47,934 nt of DNA from a virus (IMGVR_UViG_3300033153_006421:1-47934), one strand, 5' to 3'; shown: positions 9,145 to 16,547, counted from the stretch's first letter. Made by a program: numbers and translations. Notes: generated by a model from the letters alone, not told the origin.

Positions 9145-11022
9145 ATGCCGGTATTTGCAGGCGTACGGAACGCGGTCCAGCACCTGGTGGAGCTGGTAAC
9201 GGGCGGCGCTCCTGTTAGTTCGGGCAACCCGCTCCCCGTCGGCCTGATAGCCGCAGTCTCTGACGGCAACACCACGACCACGCCTCTCGGCGCTGGCGTG
9301 AAGTTCCCTGGTGTGTGGACGCAGTCCCTGAGTCACGGCATCGTCAGCGTGGGTGCGTGCTCCGACCAGGACTCCGCGACAGACGGGCTCAAGATCGAGT
9401 GGTCGAGCGACGGCGTGAACACGTGCCAGGATGACGTATTCTCGATCCTCGGTGGGGCGATCGGCAGCGGCAAGACGTTCACCTTCTCGCCCCCGACCGA
9501 GTATTTTCGGGTCACCTACGAGAACGGAGCCACCCCGCAGACCCGGTTCAGCCTGCAGACGATCCTCCGTCCCGGGTTCAAGCCGTCATCGCACCGGATG
9601 CAAGACGACATCGTGGCAGAGGACGACGCCGAACTGGTCAAGGCCGTGTTGACCGCCCAGAAGCCCGACAAGACATACGCGAACATCGACGCGACCACGG
9701 GAGGCAACCTCAAGGTCAGCATCGAGGAGCAGAACGGCACAGCGGATCTCGCAACCGAGACCACACAGCAGGACGGGAGCCAGAAGGCCCAGGTGACGCC
9801 AACCCTCGGCACCCCGTTCGTCGACCCGTTTGGACTCCCCATCAACACGAGCCCCGAGAGTTTGTGGAACGCCACGATGCTAGCGGACACAAACTCGTAC
9901 CTGTGGCGCGACCACAGCGGCGACGGTGTGGGCGGGGCGGCAGCGAACACGTCCCGTGCATGGGACAGCGGTAAGGCCAGCGCCCTCCTGAAGATCGGCG
10001 ACGGTGGGTCCTCGCCCGACGGCACATTCGTGCTCGCATCCGGCCCCTACGTCCCGTACATCGCCGGGTTCGGGCAGGGCATAGACATCACGGGCACGTT
10101 CGACTCAGCAGCCGCCAACGTCGTGCAGGAGGCCGGCTACTACTCGGTCGACGCCGTCACTGGCCTGCCGTACACCGGCATCCTGATGCGCCTGGACAGC
10201 ACGGGGCTCTACCTGATCCTGATCAACCGGGGCGTGGTGGTCTCGAGCGTCGAACAGGCAGATTGGAACGGGTTCGCGACCGGGGCCACGTTCGATCCAA
10301 CGACGCGCTTCATCATCCACCCGGATCTGCAGTGGCTGGGCAACGGAGCTGTGCGCGTGATCGCCGACATGGGCTCGATGGTGAAGGGCATCCTCCATAC
10401 GTTCGACAACGTGCAGATCGGCGACTCGCCCTACACCGAGTCGGCCACGCTCCCGGTGACCTACTGCATCCGGGCAGATGGTGGAGCGGTGGGAACCGTA
10501 GCGGTCATGCGGCAGACGTGTGCGTCGGTGAAAACCTACGGCGTCCACGACATCCCGGGCGTCACATTCCCGATTGACGGCGGGTTCGCTGTCGGCGCGC
10601 TCGCTGCGATCGGAACCTCGCTCACACCGATCATGTCGGTCAGGAGCACCGACCCGTTCATTCCGCTGTTCCCCAGGGGGATTCAGCTTTTCGCCGTCGA
10701 CGAGCCCATCTACTGGCAGACCCGGGCCAGGGCCACGCTGACGGCGCCCGACTGGGCGGCAGCAATCGACCCGGCTGGGGCGCCGTTCGACCTGGACCTG
10801 GCTGCCACCGCAGCATCAGGTGGAAGGCCCATTGCCCACGGAATAGTCGCGGCGGGCGCGAAGTTCTCAGCCGGCGAGACTGGCGGGATCGACTTCGGCG
10901 GCAAGGAGTGGCTGTCGATGAGCCCTGACGGCACCTTCGACTGGGTGACCATCATGGCCCGCGTGCTCAACGGCGCGGGCACGAATGTAGCCGCGGCCCC
11001 CACATTCCGGGCGATCATGTGA
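9145..11022 (+). CDS. putative tail fibre / receptor-binding protein
   Basis: A 625-residue protein with a GGGAGG site before ATG. Residues about 1-150 are a compact beta domain. Residues about 160-235 are a linker of the kind seen in metagenomic phage tail proteins, with TGGNLKVSIEEQNG and ETTQQDG. Residues about 240-480 form a second beta domain resembling a jelly-roll carbohydrate-binding module (YYSVDAVTG, GILMRLDSTGLYLILINRG). A short beta-rich C-terminal domain follows. The last gene before lysis is a common place for host-recognition proteins. No enzymatic motif was seen. Confidence 0.5.
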   Translation: MPVFAGVRNAVQHLVELVTGGAPVSSGNPLPVGLIAAVSDGNTTTTPLGAGVKFPGVWTQSLSHGIVSVGACSDQDSATDGLKIEWSSDGVNTCQDDVFSILGGAIGSGKTFTFSPPTEYFRVTYENGATPQTRFSLQTILRPGFKPSSHRMQDDIVAEDDAELVKAVLTAQKPDKTYANIDATTGGNLKVSIEEQNGTADLATETTQQDGSQKAQVTPTLGTPFVDPFGLPINTSPESLWNATMLADTNSYLWRDHSGDGVGGAAANTSRAWDSGKASALLKIGDGGSSPDGTFVLASGPYVPYIAGFGQGIDITGTFDSAAANVVQEAGYYSVDAVTGLPYTGILMRLDSTGLYLILINRGVVVSSVEQADWNGFATGATFDPTTRFIIHPDLQWLGNGAVRVIADMGSMVKGILHTFDNVQIGDSPYTESATLPVTYCIRADGGAVGTVAVMRQTCASVKTYGVHDIPGVTFPIDGGFAVGALAAIGTSLTPIMSVRSTDPFIPLFPRGIQLFAVDEPIYWQTRARATLTAPDWAAAIDPAGAPFDLDLAATAASGGRPIAHGIVAAGAKFSAGETGGIDFGGKEWLSMSPDGTFDWVTIMARVLNGAGTNVAAAPTFRAIM

Positions 11023-11029
11023 CCGCCGC

Positions 11030-11254
11030 CTACGAGGGCGGACCCGGCATCTTTTCGAGGATGGCCAGCAGACGGCCGCTCATGACGCGGACCTCTGCGA
11101 TCAGCGCAACGAACACGCACGTTCCTGCCTCGTCGTCGTGCAGGGCGCACGAAGGAGCGCACGCGCAGTGCTCCCCTGGCGGCTGTGCTGGGTCCCAGGT
11201 CTTGCCGGAGATTCTGGCGAGAAAGCGAATCGGGCAGCACTTCCCGTCAGCCAT
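11030..11254 (-). CDS. small Cys-rich protein on the opposite strand
   Basis: A 74-residue protein with seven Cys: a CC pair at residues 6-7, then EHCACAPSCALHDDEAGTC in the middle, a likely metal-binding cluster. A near-ideal AGGAGG site lies 6 nt before the ATG. It sits on the minus strand between the plus-strand tail-fibre and endolysin genes and is divergent from the latter by 28 nt. A rival plus-strand frame (11019-11279) exists but has a poorer start and composition. Function unknown. Confidence 0.55.
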   Translation of the reverse strand: MADGKCCPIRFLARISGKTWDPAQPPGEHCACAPSCALHDDEAGTCVFVALIAEVRVMSGRLLAILEKMPGPPS

Positions 11255-11282
11255 ATCACACCTCCTATGTGGAGTATAGACG

Positions 11283-11714
11283 ATGCCATCCTTCTCCCGC
11301 CGCTCCCGCTCGAACCTCGCCGAGTGCCACTCCGACCTGCAGGTGCTGTTCGCCGAGGTCATCAAGACCCACGACTGCTCGGTCATCTGCGGCGAGCGCC
11401 CACGGGCAGAACAGGACACTTGCGTCGCCAAGGGCACCAGCAAGGCCAACTGGCCCAACAGCAAGCACAACGTGGACGGCGTGAAGCGCAAGACCTCGTG
11501 GGCGGCCGACGCCCCGCCCTACCCCATCGACTGGGATGACCGCGACCGCTTCGAAGACTTCGCAGCGTTCGTGCTCAAGACCGCGGTGCGCCTCCGAGCC
11601 GAAGGCAAGATGACCTACGAGGTTCGCAACGGCGGCGACTGGGATCGCGATGGCATCTTCGACGACTGGGACATGCCGCACTTCGAACTGGTCGGCGTTC
11701 CGGATGGGGAGTAG
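11283..11714 (+). CDS. endolysin, M15 family L,D/D-Ala-peptidase-like
   Basis: A 143-residue single-domain peptidoglycan peptidase of the VanY/T5-endolysin type. The N-terminal SRSNLAECHSDLQ is characteristic of the family. Expected zinc ligands are H62 (in SKHN), an Asp of the AADAPPYPIDWDD segment (about D76) and H133 (in DMPHFEL), with D130 as the catalytic acid. Residues 119-128 (DWDRDGIFDD) form an EF-hand-like loop, as in the calcium-regulated T5 enzyme. It has no signal peptide, so it should need the holin encoded next. The start has a GTGGAG site. Confidence 0.88.
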   Translation: MPSFSRRSRSNLAECHSDLQVLFAEVIKTHDCSVICGERPRAEQDTCVAKGTSKANWPNSKHNVDGVKRKTSWAADAPPYPIDWDDRDRFEDFAAFVLKTAVRLRAEGKMTYEVRNGGDWDRDGIFDDWDMPHFELVGVPDGE

Positions 11715-11717
11715 CCA

Positions 11718-11972
11718 ATGATCGGCTGGTCCCGAGATATGACCGTCGCCATCGTCGAGGCGCTCAAGGGCGCCCGGAAGTTGTTCGCGTTCCTGGCTGG
11801 GCTCGGGTTCCTGCTCGTGCTGGCCGTCATGGTCGCGAAGTCCTGGCTATCCGAAGACGCGCTCGGCATCCTCGTGGACGGTGGGGTCTACATGCTGATC
11901 GGCTATGGAGGCTCGAACGTCGGCGCCCGGCTGGCTGAGCGTCGGAGCGCGCCGAAGGGCGGTGCAGGATGA
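11718..11972 (+). CDS. holin-like membrane protein
   Basis: An 84-residue protein with two hydrophobic segments (about 20-43 and 51-68) and a basic C-terminus (ARLAERRSAPKG), directly after the endolysin gene with a GGGGAG site. Two membrane spans, small size and position fit a class II-type holin that permeabilises the inner membrane. No sequence family was recognised, so the assignment rests on topology and context. Confidence 0.6.
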   Translation: MIGWSRDMTVAIVEALKGARKLFAFLAGLGFLLVLAVMVAKSWLSEDALGILVDGGVYMLIGYGGSNVGARLAERRSAPKGGAG

Positions 11973-12046
11973 CACTCGCCGCTCAAGCACTGATGGCGGC
12001 AGGGCTGCTATTCATCTGCTATGGGCTGCTGTGCGGGCTACGGTGA
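11969..12046 (+). CDS. 25-residue membrane micro-protein in the lysis cassette
   Basis: The ATG overlaps the holin-like gene's TGA (ATGA), and the frame encodes MTLAAQALMAAGLLFICYGL followed by LCGLR, a single hydrophobic helix with a positive C-terminal end. It is too short for usual gene calling, but coupling, full hydrophobicity and position support translation. It could be an antiholin or pinholin-like regulator of lysis timing. Not proven. Confidence 0.4.
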   Translation: MTLAAQALMAAGLLFICYGLLCGLR

Positions 12047-12069
12047 GGTTCAACATGCTGGAGGGAAAG

Positions 12070-12519
12070 ATGGTCAGCCTCGGACTCGCAATCGGGATCG
12101 CCATCGGCGCTGCGGGACTCGGCGTTGGCGGTGGTGTGCTGCTCACGAACAGCGCCAACAAGGACGCCCAGGCCGCGGCGGATGCCGCCCACGGTGCAGC
12201 GCGGGCCGCTGAGGGGGCTGCGGACGCCGTCCGGGCTGCGGTGGCTCCGTTGGTCGCCCAGGCGGAGACGGACCAGCAGGTGACCGCCACGGACCGCGTG
12301 GCCTGGGTGTGCGACCCGGAGGAGGGGACGTACAGCGAAGACCTCTGCGCGGTCATGTTGGTGTGCTCGCTGGGGGTCGCGGATGGTGAGCAGGTCGCGA
12401 AGGTCTGCGACGAGCTCGTGAACCAGCACCTGTCAGGCAAGACCTGGGCACTGTGCGAAGCAGCACCAGACCAGCAGGCCAGGACCCGGTGCTACAGCCT
12501 CCACGAAAAGAGGAAGTGA
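12070..12519 (+). CDS. membrane-anchored Cys-containing protein of the lysis cassette
   Basis: A 149-residue protein. The start at 12070 is chosen for the GGAGGG site just before it and because it opens directly on an N-terminal Gly/Ala/Ile hydrophobic segment (residues 2-27). An Ala-rich helix follows (about 30-70), then a domain with five Cys (about 82-142) that could form periplasmic disulfides. Topology and place after the holin suggest an inner-membrane spanin-like or lysis accessory protein, with no sequence proof. Confidence 0.5.
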   Translation: MVSLGLAIGIAIGAAGLGVGGGVLLTNSANKDAQAAADAAHGAARAAEGAADAVRAAVAPLVAQAETDQQVTATDRVAWVCDPEEGTYSEDLCAVMLVCSLGVADGEQVAKVCDELVNQHLSGKTWALCEAAPDQQARTRCYSLHEKRK

Positions 12520-12522
12520 CCC

Positions 12523-13005
12523 GTGCGCCGCCGCCTGCACCCCGTCGTCACCCTCTTCATCGGCGGCATGCTGGTAGCCACTACGGCCGCCGCCCAGGAG
12601 CACGCCGCTGCTGACGAGGCGTGGGGTGCCGTCATCTACGTGCTCGGCGGCCTGGGGGCCGTCGCCGCGTTCATCATCGCCATCACCACAGCGTACAGCC
12701 GCGTCTCCAAGCCGTTCAACGCGGTCAAGGACAGGGTCACGGAGCACCACCAGATTCTGGTGAAGCCGGTGAAGGGCCAGGATGCGCTGGTGGACAGGGT
12801 AGACGCAGCAGAAACCGCGCTCAAACGCCTGGAAATGCTCCCCGAGTCCGTTGACGAGTTGCGCACCATGCTCCACAATGGGATCGAGAGGCGTGAGCAG
12901 GCCGAGCAACGCCGGGAGCGGTTGATGGAGCGAGTCGAGGGCCACCTGCAGCGCCTGGCTGAAGCGCCCACCGGACCAGTCCGGGGCCACCTCGATGAGC
13001 AATGA
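12523..13005 (+). CDS. spanin-like membrane protein with coiled coil
   Basis: A 160-residue protein with a GTG start preceded by AGAGGAAG. An N-terminal signal-like segment (residues 8-25, ending ATTAAAQ) is followed by a second hydrophobic span (about 33-57) and then a long charged coiled coil (about 60-150, rich in Glu/Arg/Leu). The layout resembles holin/i-spanin accessory proteins that bridge membranes during lysis. Its end overlaps the next gene by 11 nt. Confidence 0.5.
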   Translation: MRRRLHPVVTLFIGGMLVATTAAAQEHAAADEAWGAVIYVLGGLGAVAAFIIAITTAYSRVSKPFNAVKDRVTEHHQILVKPVKGQDALVDRVDAAETALKRLEMLPESVDELRTMLHNGIERREQAEQRRERLMERVEGHLQRLAEAPTGPVRGHLDEQ

Positions 13006-13390
13006 TGTCTCCGTCGTTGTCGCCCTCGAGCTGACCCAGGCATGGCTTGATGACGCCCGCTCCAGCGGGGAGCGCATCGACACCAGCGTCCGCGCGATGG
13101 CACCTCACCGGAGTCGCGATGCCTCAGCGGTCAAGCGCTCACTCCGCGACGGGCTGCTGAGGATCGGGCAGAAACTGAGCCATCGCGACGAGGACGGCTG
13201 GCTCATCTGCGAGCGCTACGTGGGTACGTCATGGGACGGCGAACTGCTGGCGTACGTAACGTACGTGCGCCGGGAGCCGGACCGGGAGATCGCCTACTAC
13301 CGGGGGCAGGTCGACGAGTTGCTGGGCCTGGGACGGGAGGTCCCGGAGTGGCTCACGGATCGGATTGAGTGGTTGAGGGCTCGGTCATAG
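12995..13390 (+). CDS. hypothetical protein at the end of the late operon
   Basis: A 131-residue soluble protein rich in Arg, Asp and Glu with a C-terminal Trp-containing helix. No family recognised. It overlaps the preceding gene by 11 nt. At its 3' end it overlaps the convergent methyltransferase gene by 38 nt, tail to tail. A small GGGAC/GTCCC hairpin near 13330-13345 is the only terminator candidate seen. Confidence 0.6.
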   Translation: MSNDVSVVVALELTQAWLDDARSSGERIDTSVRAMAPHRSRDASAVKRSLRDGLLRIGQKLSHRDEDGWLICERYVGTSWDGELLAYVTYVRREPDREIAYYRGQVDELLGLGREVPEWLTDRIEWLRARS

Positions 13391-14456
13391 CCGCCCGAAT
13401 GAACGTCGCTGCCACCTCTGCGTTGATCGCGTTGCCGTAGCCCTTCAGCCGCCCGACGCGATTACTTCTTGCACGACGAGCCATGCCTGAAAGCCAGGGC
13501 TCGCCTCGTCCCACTCCTCGGGCAATCCCATGAGCCAGCGGGGAAGTGCCGGGTTCAACTGGCCTTGCCCTCCCGTCTGCACAGGGGATCCATTCGCAGT
13601 CGCACCAGAAGCCAGGCTGACCACCTGTTCCTGCAACGGCCGGCCCTCGTTCTTGATCTGCCTGTCGAGCGTCTTGCTGTTCTGGTTCTTGCCCGACCCG
13701 TGACCGTCGCTCTTGGTCGGAGTCGCCCACCCCGCCATCCTCGAGGCGTCCACCAAAGTCACTCCCGCGTGGTGCTTGCTGTCCGGGTTGTGTCGTGTCG
13801 CCGTGGCGTTGGCGGCGTTGGCGGCGTCCTGTTTCGTTGGCGTGGGCCAACCCGCCAGAACTGACACTGCCGCCAAGTCCGGCCCGTGTTTCCGGGCACA
13901 TTCGATGATCGCCCCCTTCTCCGACCTGACACCTTTGGTTGCGAGCGCCTTGGTTGGTGTGGGCCACGAAGAACAGCCGCTGCCGGAGGTGCGGTGCGCC
14001 GACGCTACAAGCCGGCAGAGACGCCGCCCCGACGGCATATCCCACGCCTTCCAGGTCATTCGATACAAGGTCGAACCACGTCCGGCCAGCTCGGCTCGCA
14101 ACCTGCTCTCCAAAGATGACTGGAGGACGGCACTCGCGAATGAGCCGGAACCACTCGGGCCAGAGGTGGCGAGGATCCTCGAAGCCTCCACCACTACCGG
14201 CGGCAGAAAACGGCTGGCACGGACAGGAGCCGGTCCACACTTCTCGGTCATCGGGCCACCCAGCGAGCCTGAGCGCGTGGGACCAGACGCCGATCCCGGC
14301 GAAGAAGTGGGCTTGGGGGGCGTCAACAAGGTCTGCTGGCTGGACATCGGCGATGCTCCTTGGGTCGATACGGCCAGGCGTAATGTGGTCGGCGTCTACC
14401 AGGTTGTTGAGCCACTCGACGGCGAAGGGTTCGATCTCGTTGTAGTAGGCGCTCAC
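13353..14456 (-). CDS. DNA (cytosine-5) methyltransferase
   Basis: A 367-residue C5 methyltransferase. Motif I is FAGIG (about 52-56), motif IV PCQPFS with catalytic C80, motif VI a variant FGEQV (E117; ENV in most enzymes), motif VIII QRLFFVA (about 159-165), motif X GYGNAIN near the end. The region 170-310 is the Gly/Arg/Gln-rich target-recognition part. The GTG at 14456 is chosen because VSAYYNEIEPFAVEWL is the usual N-terminus of this phage subfamily and because it overlaps the preceding TGA (GTGA). No restriction partner is present, so it likely modifies phage DNA against host restriction. A second long frame overlaps it. Confidence 0.92.
   Translation of the reverse strand: MSAYYNEIEPFAVEWLNNLVDADHITPGRIDPRSIADVQPADLVDAPQAHFFAGIGVWSHALRLAGWPDDREVWTGSCPCQPFSAAGSGGGFEDPRHLWPEWFRLIRECRPPVIFGEQVASRAGRTWFDLVSNDLEGVGYAVGAASLPACSVGAPHLRQRLFFVAHTNQGARNQRCQVGEGGDHRMCPETRAGLGGSVSSGGLAHANETGRRQRRQRHGDTTQPGQQAPRGSDFGGRLEDGGVGDSDQERRSRVGQEPEQQDARQADQERGPAVAGTGGQPGFWCDCEWIPCADGRARPVEPGTSPLAHGIARGVGRGEPWLSGMARRARSNRVGRLKGYGNAINAEVAATFIRAAMTEPSTTQSDP
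13445..14347 (-). CDS. overlapping-frame ORF within the methyltransferase gene (WPTP-repeat family), translation unproven
   Basis: A 300-codon frame lies entirely inside the methyltransferase gene in another frame. It reads as a recurrent phage protein type: MSSQQTLLTPPKPTSSPGSA at the start, then LQSSLESRLRAELAGRGSTL, YRMTWKAWDMPSG, repeated WPTPTK/WATPTK units, and a terminal LNPALPRWLMGLPEEWDEA. Similar chains are commonly annotated in phages. They might be truly dual-coded, or only a shadow of the conserved methyltransferase frame. No clear ribosome-binding site precedes the ATG. Confidence 0.35.
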   Translation of the reverse strand: MSSQQTLLTPPKPTSSPGSASGPTRSGSLGGPMTEKCGPAPVRASRFLPPVVVEASRILATSGPSGSGSFASAVLQSSLESRLRAELAGRGSTLYRMTWKAWDMPSGRRLCRLVASAHRTSGSGCSSWPTPTKALATKGVRSEKGAIIECARKHGPDLAAVSVLAGWPTPTKQDAANAANATATRHNPDSKHHAGVTLVDASRMAGWATPTKSDGHGSGKNQNSKTLDRQIKNEGRPLQEQVVSLASGATANGSPVQTGGQGQLNPALPRWLMGLPEEWDEASPGFQAWLVVQEVIASGG

Positions 14457-14671
14457 TTTGCCTGCCCCACCAGCCGCTGCAACACCCCGACATCCACCTC
14501 CACAGTCGACACCCGCCGCCCACACCCGAGGCACTCCCGCTGCCGCCATATCCACCCGTCCGGGGCCAGGACGCTGCACAAGCCCCGGATCGCGCTGGGA
14601 ATCCATGCCGTGGACCTGTGGTCGCGGGTGTCCGTGACTCGGGTTTCGCCGTGGCACCGGTGGCAGGTCAC
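14453..14671 (-). CDS. NrdR-like zinc-ribbon protein
   Basis: A 72-residue protein beginning (GTG) TCHRCHGETRVTDTRDH and ending with RQRECLGCGRRVSTVEVDV. Two CxxC pairs and the REC..C.RR..T.E pattern match the N-terminal zinc ribbon of the NrdR repressor, but the ATP-cone domain is absent and about 20 residues are inserted. It is linked to both neighbours by 4-nt GTGA overlaps. A small DNA-binding regulator is the likely role; control of ribonucleotide reductase is not implied. Confidence 0.6.
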   Translation of the reverse strand: MTCHRCHGETRVTDTRDHRSTAWIPSAIRGLCSVLAPDGWIWRQRECLGCGRRVSTVEVDVGVLQRLVGQAK

Positions 14672-14862
14672 GGGATGTCCTGCTCGTGCAGCGGCTTCCA
14701 CTCGGCGGGCTCCGGCGGCATGTAGTGCGGGCACGGCTCCGGGCCGAGTTCCGGGCAGATGGTGTCCTGCCTGTCGCTCGCGGCCGGCTCCGTCCATCGG
14801 CGGCAGGTGTGGCGGTGGGGGCAGTCGGCCTGGGTACAGCGGGCGATGTCAGCGGGGAGCAT
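14668..14862 (-). CDS. small Cys/His-rich protein
   Basis: A 64-residue protein with a C..DCPHRHTC segment near the N-terminus and CPELGPEPCPHYMPP in the middle, suggesting one metal site. Start ATG at 14862. The stop overlaps the next GTG (GTGA). No function recognised; one of a run of small zinc-site proteins here. Confidence 0.55.
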   Translation of the reverse strand: MLPADIARCTQADCPHRHTCRRWTEPAASDRQDTICPELGPEPCPHYMPPEPAEWKPLHEQDIP

Positions 14863-15226
14863 TACAGTTCCAATCTCCGCGATGCTTGGCGACAAGTGCG
14901 CATGCGGCGGCAAGTGTCGACTTGAACACGGTCGCGTATGTCGTGGCGTCATCGGAGACGTGGACGATCTTGCACCGACTACCGGAGGGCAGGTCCTCTT
15001 TCACGACCTTCAGCGTGCCGTCGAGCGCATCGAGGCAGACGCCACCGGTGCCGGCGTGGTCCAGGTCCAGGAGCCACACCTCGGGTTCGTCGGGGTCGGC
15101 ATTCCAGCGGCACCCAATGTCCGTGAGCACCCAACTACCGTGCCACGTCGTGCACTTCTTCGGCTGCTCAGGGTGCCCCGGTAGATTGCTAACGGCTCTG
15201 GAGAGGTCCAATAGTTCAGCGTTCAT
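14849..15226 (-). CDS. hypothetical protein
   Basis: A 125-residue mixed alpha/beta protein with a beta-rich middle (EVWLLDLDHAGTGG, KVVKEDLPSGSRCKIVHV) and an Ala-rich C-terminal helix. It overlaps the downstream gene by 14 nt and the upstream gene by 11 nt, so it is firmly within the operon. No family recognised. Confidence 0.6.
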   Translation of the reverse strand: MNAELLDLSRAVSNLPGHPEQPKKCTTWHGSWVLTDIGCRWNADPDEPEVWLLDLDHAGTGGVCLDALDGTLKVVKEDLPSGSRCKIVHVSDDATTYATVFKSTLAAACALVAKHRGDWNCNAPR

Positions 15227-15794
15227 CGGTCTTGCCTCCGTGTTTGGCGAGGATCGTCTTCGATCGATCGTGGGGGCACGCCGGATCTGTGTCGAACCAT
15301 CCGTGCGCCTGACAGTATCCGTGATGATCGTAGGAGCATGCGTCGTCGTCCACGATGTCGGTCAGCACCGCCCGCAGTTCGGCGACCTCGGCAACCAGAG
15401 GCTTGATCTCCCGCGTCATCTTCCCGTCGTCACACCACCCACACCACGGGTTCCCGCCCATTGCCGAGGACAGGTCGTTGGTCTCGGAGCCGCCACAATA
15501 GGGGCAGTCAGGCAGAAGCGCCTTGTAGTCGTCTCGCTCGACCTCGGCCCCGTCCGCCCGGCCCCGCTGCTCGACGGCCTCGGCGTGCCAGTGCTCAACG
15601 CTGCGGGTGACGGTCGTGATCGTCTCATCGCGGTCGGCCAACATCTGCGCAGCGGCCATCCTTGCGTCCCGCTCGGGCAGCAGCGTGGGGCAGTTCCCGC
15701 TGTGCTTTACTCCGCAGTATGAGCAATCAAAGATAGCCTCTCGCAGCGCCCGCGCTCCCTTCCCGTCGATGATGCCGTCTGGTTTCGTGGTCAT
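15216..15794 (-). CDS. hypothetical protein with Cys-pair metal sites
   Basis: A 192-residue protein. An N-terminal CSYCGVKHSGNC site (about 24-35) is followed by a helical segment, a CPYCGG...CGWC pair (about 96-119) and a C-terminal Cys/His-rich stretch (CSYDHHGYCQAHGWF). Several zinc-ribbon-like knuckles in one small phage protein suggest nucleic-acid or protein binding. No known family is claimed. The start overlaps the upstream stop by 4 nt. Confidence 0.6.
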   Translation of the reverse strand: MTTKPDGIIDGKGARALREAIFDCSYCGVKHSGNCPTLLPERDARMAAAQMLADRDETITTVTRSVEHWHAEAVEQRGRADGAEVERDDYKALLPDCPYCGGSETNDLSSAMGGNPWCGWCDDGKMTREIKPLVAEVAELRAVLTDIVDDDACSYDHHGYCQAHGWFDTDPACPHDRSKTILAKHGGKTDER

Positions 15795-16198
15795 GGCCTC
15801 TCCAGAATCACACCCTCGCCAATCCCTAGCGACTCAGCCAGGGCGAGGATGTCGCGGGCTTCGGCTTCGGTGTAGGTGTCGCCGATGATGACGATTAGCG
15901 GTGCGGTAATGACATCGACGCCCTGTCGACTCATCTCGCCCAGGATCGCCGCCTGCAGCAGCCAGAGGCCGGGGAGTACTGGGGCGCCGTTGTGCCAGAT
16001 GGCGAGGGCGATGTCCTTGTAGTCGATATAGTCGGGCCACTGACCGCAACGGTCTGGCGCGAACCAGCGGAGAGAATCAAAGCGCCCGTTGATATCACCA
16101 GTGGCCGATCGCATCTTCGGACAGCGCGCGCCACAAGGTCCGCCGTCGAGCAGGCTGGCGTGCTGGGGGCTCGGGATGAGGAGAAGGGTCGTGGTCAT
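15791..16198 (-). CDS. hypothetical protein
   Basis: A 135-residue protein with Cys in its N-terminal third (CGARCPKM), a Trp/Tyr-rich middle and a C-terminal alpha/beta half containing APLIVIIGDTYTEAEARDIL. The last part looks like a small Rossmann-like unit, but no motif is firm. Coupled to both neighbours through ATGA junctions. Confidence 0.6.
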   Translation of the reverse strand: MTTTLLLIPSPQHASLLDGGPCGARCPKMRSATGDINGRFDSLRWFAPDRCGQWPDYIDYKDIALAIWHNGAPVLPGLWLLQAAILGEMSRQGVDVITAPLIVIIGDTYTEAEARDILALAESLGIGEGVILERP

Positions 16199-16359
16199 GG
16201 CTCACTCCTGTCCAAAGTCACAGCCAGCCCCAGCACCGCCACGACGACCGGCGACGTGACCACGAGCGCGGCCCCGATGCCGACGATGAGGGTGGCCTTG
16301 ACTGCGGCGGGGGCAATGGCGTGGGATGCTCGGGTGGCGAGGTTGCGGAGGCGGGTCAT
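16195..16359 (-). CDS. small membrane protein
   Basis: A 54-residue protein starting MTRLRNLATRASHAIAPAAV and then strongly hydrophobic for about 30 residues, enough for one long or two short spans. The ATG at 16359 is set by the ATGA overlap with the upstream stop. Function unknown; small membrane proteins in early phage operons often affect the host envelope or block superinfection. Confidence 0.6.
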   Translation of the reverse strand: MTRLRNLATRASHAIAPAAVKATLIVGIGAALVVTSPVVVAVLGLAVTLDRSEP

Positions 16360-16547
16360 TGCGGCATCGCTGCATCGAACCCACCGCCAAAACCCATGCA
16401 CAGGTACAGGATGTAGAACCACCCGAAGAACCCGTGCAGAAGGCACCACCACACAGAGTGGTTGATCGACCAGCTCAGGATGATGGCGATCACCGCGCCG
16501 AATCCGACACCGGCTGACCCACCGCTACTTTGCGTGTTCGTGCTCAT
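16356..16547 (-). CDS. small membrane protein, phage-wide family
   Basis: A 63-residue protein with a Ser/Gly-rich N-terminus and a hydrophobic stretch containing ILSWSINHSVWWCLLHGFFG, a pattern seen in small phage and bacterial membrane proteins of unknown role. A GGAGG site lies 8 nt before the ATG at 16547. Both ends overlap neighbours by 4 nt. Confidence 0.65.
   Translation of the reverse strand: MSTNTQSSGGSAGVGFGAVIAIILSWSINHSVWWCLLHGFFGWFYILYLCMGFGGGFDAAMPQ

Noticed and set aside
11019-11279. 86-codon plus-strand frame between tail and endolysin genes
   Set aside because: Weak GTG start and Ser/Arg-rich content; the minus-strand alternative has a near-perfect AGGAGG and a Cys pattern.
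13713-15722. 669-codon plus-strand frame opposite the methyltransferase and zinc-protein genes
   Set aside because: It crosses several coupled minus-strand genes with clear motifs; its own sequence is low-complexity and unrecognisable.
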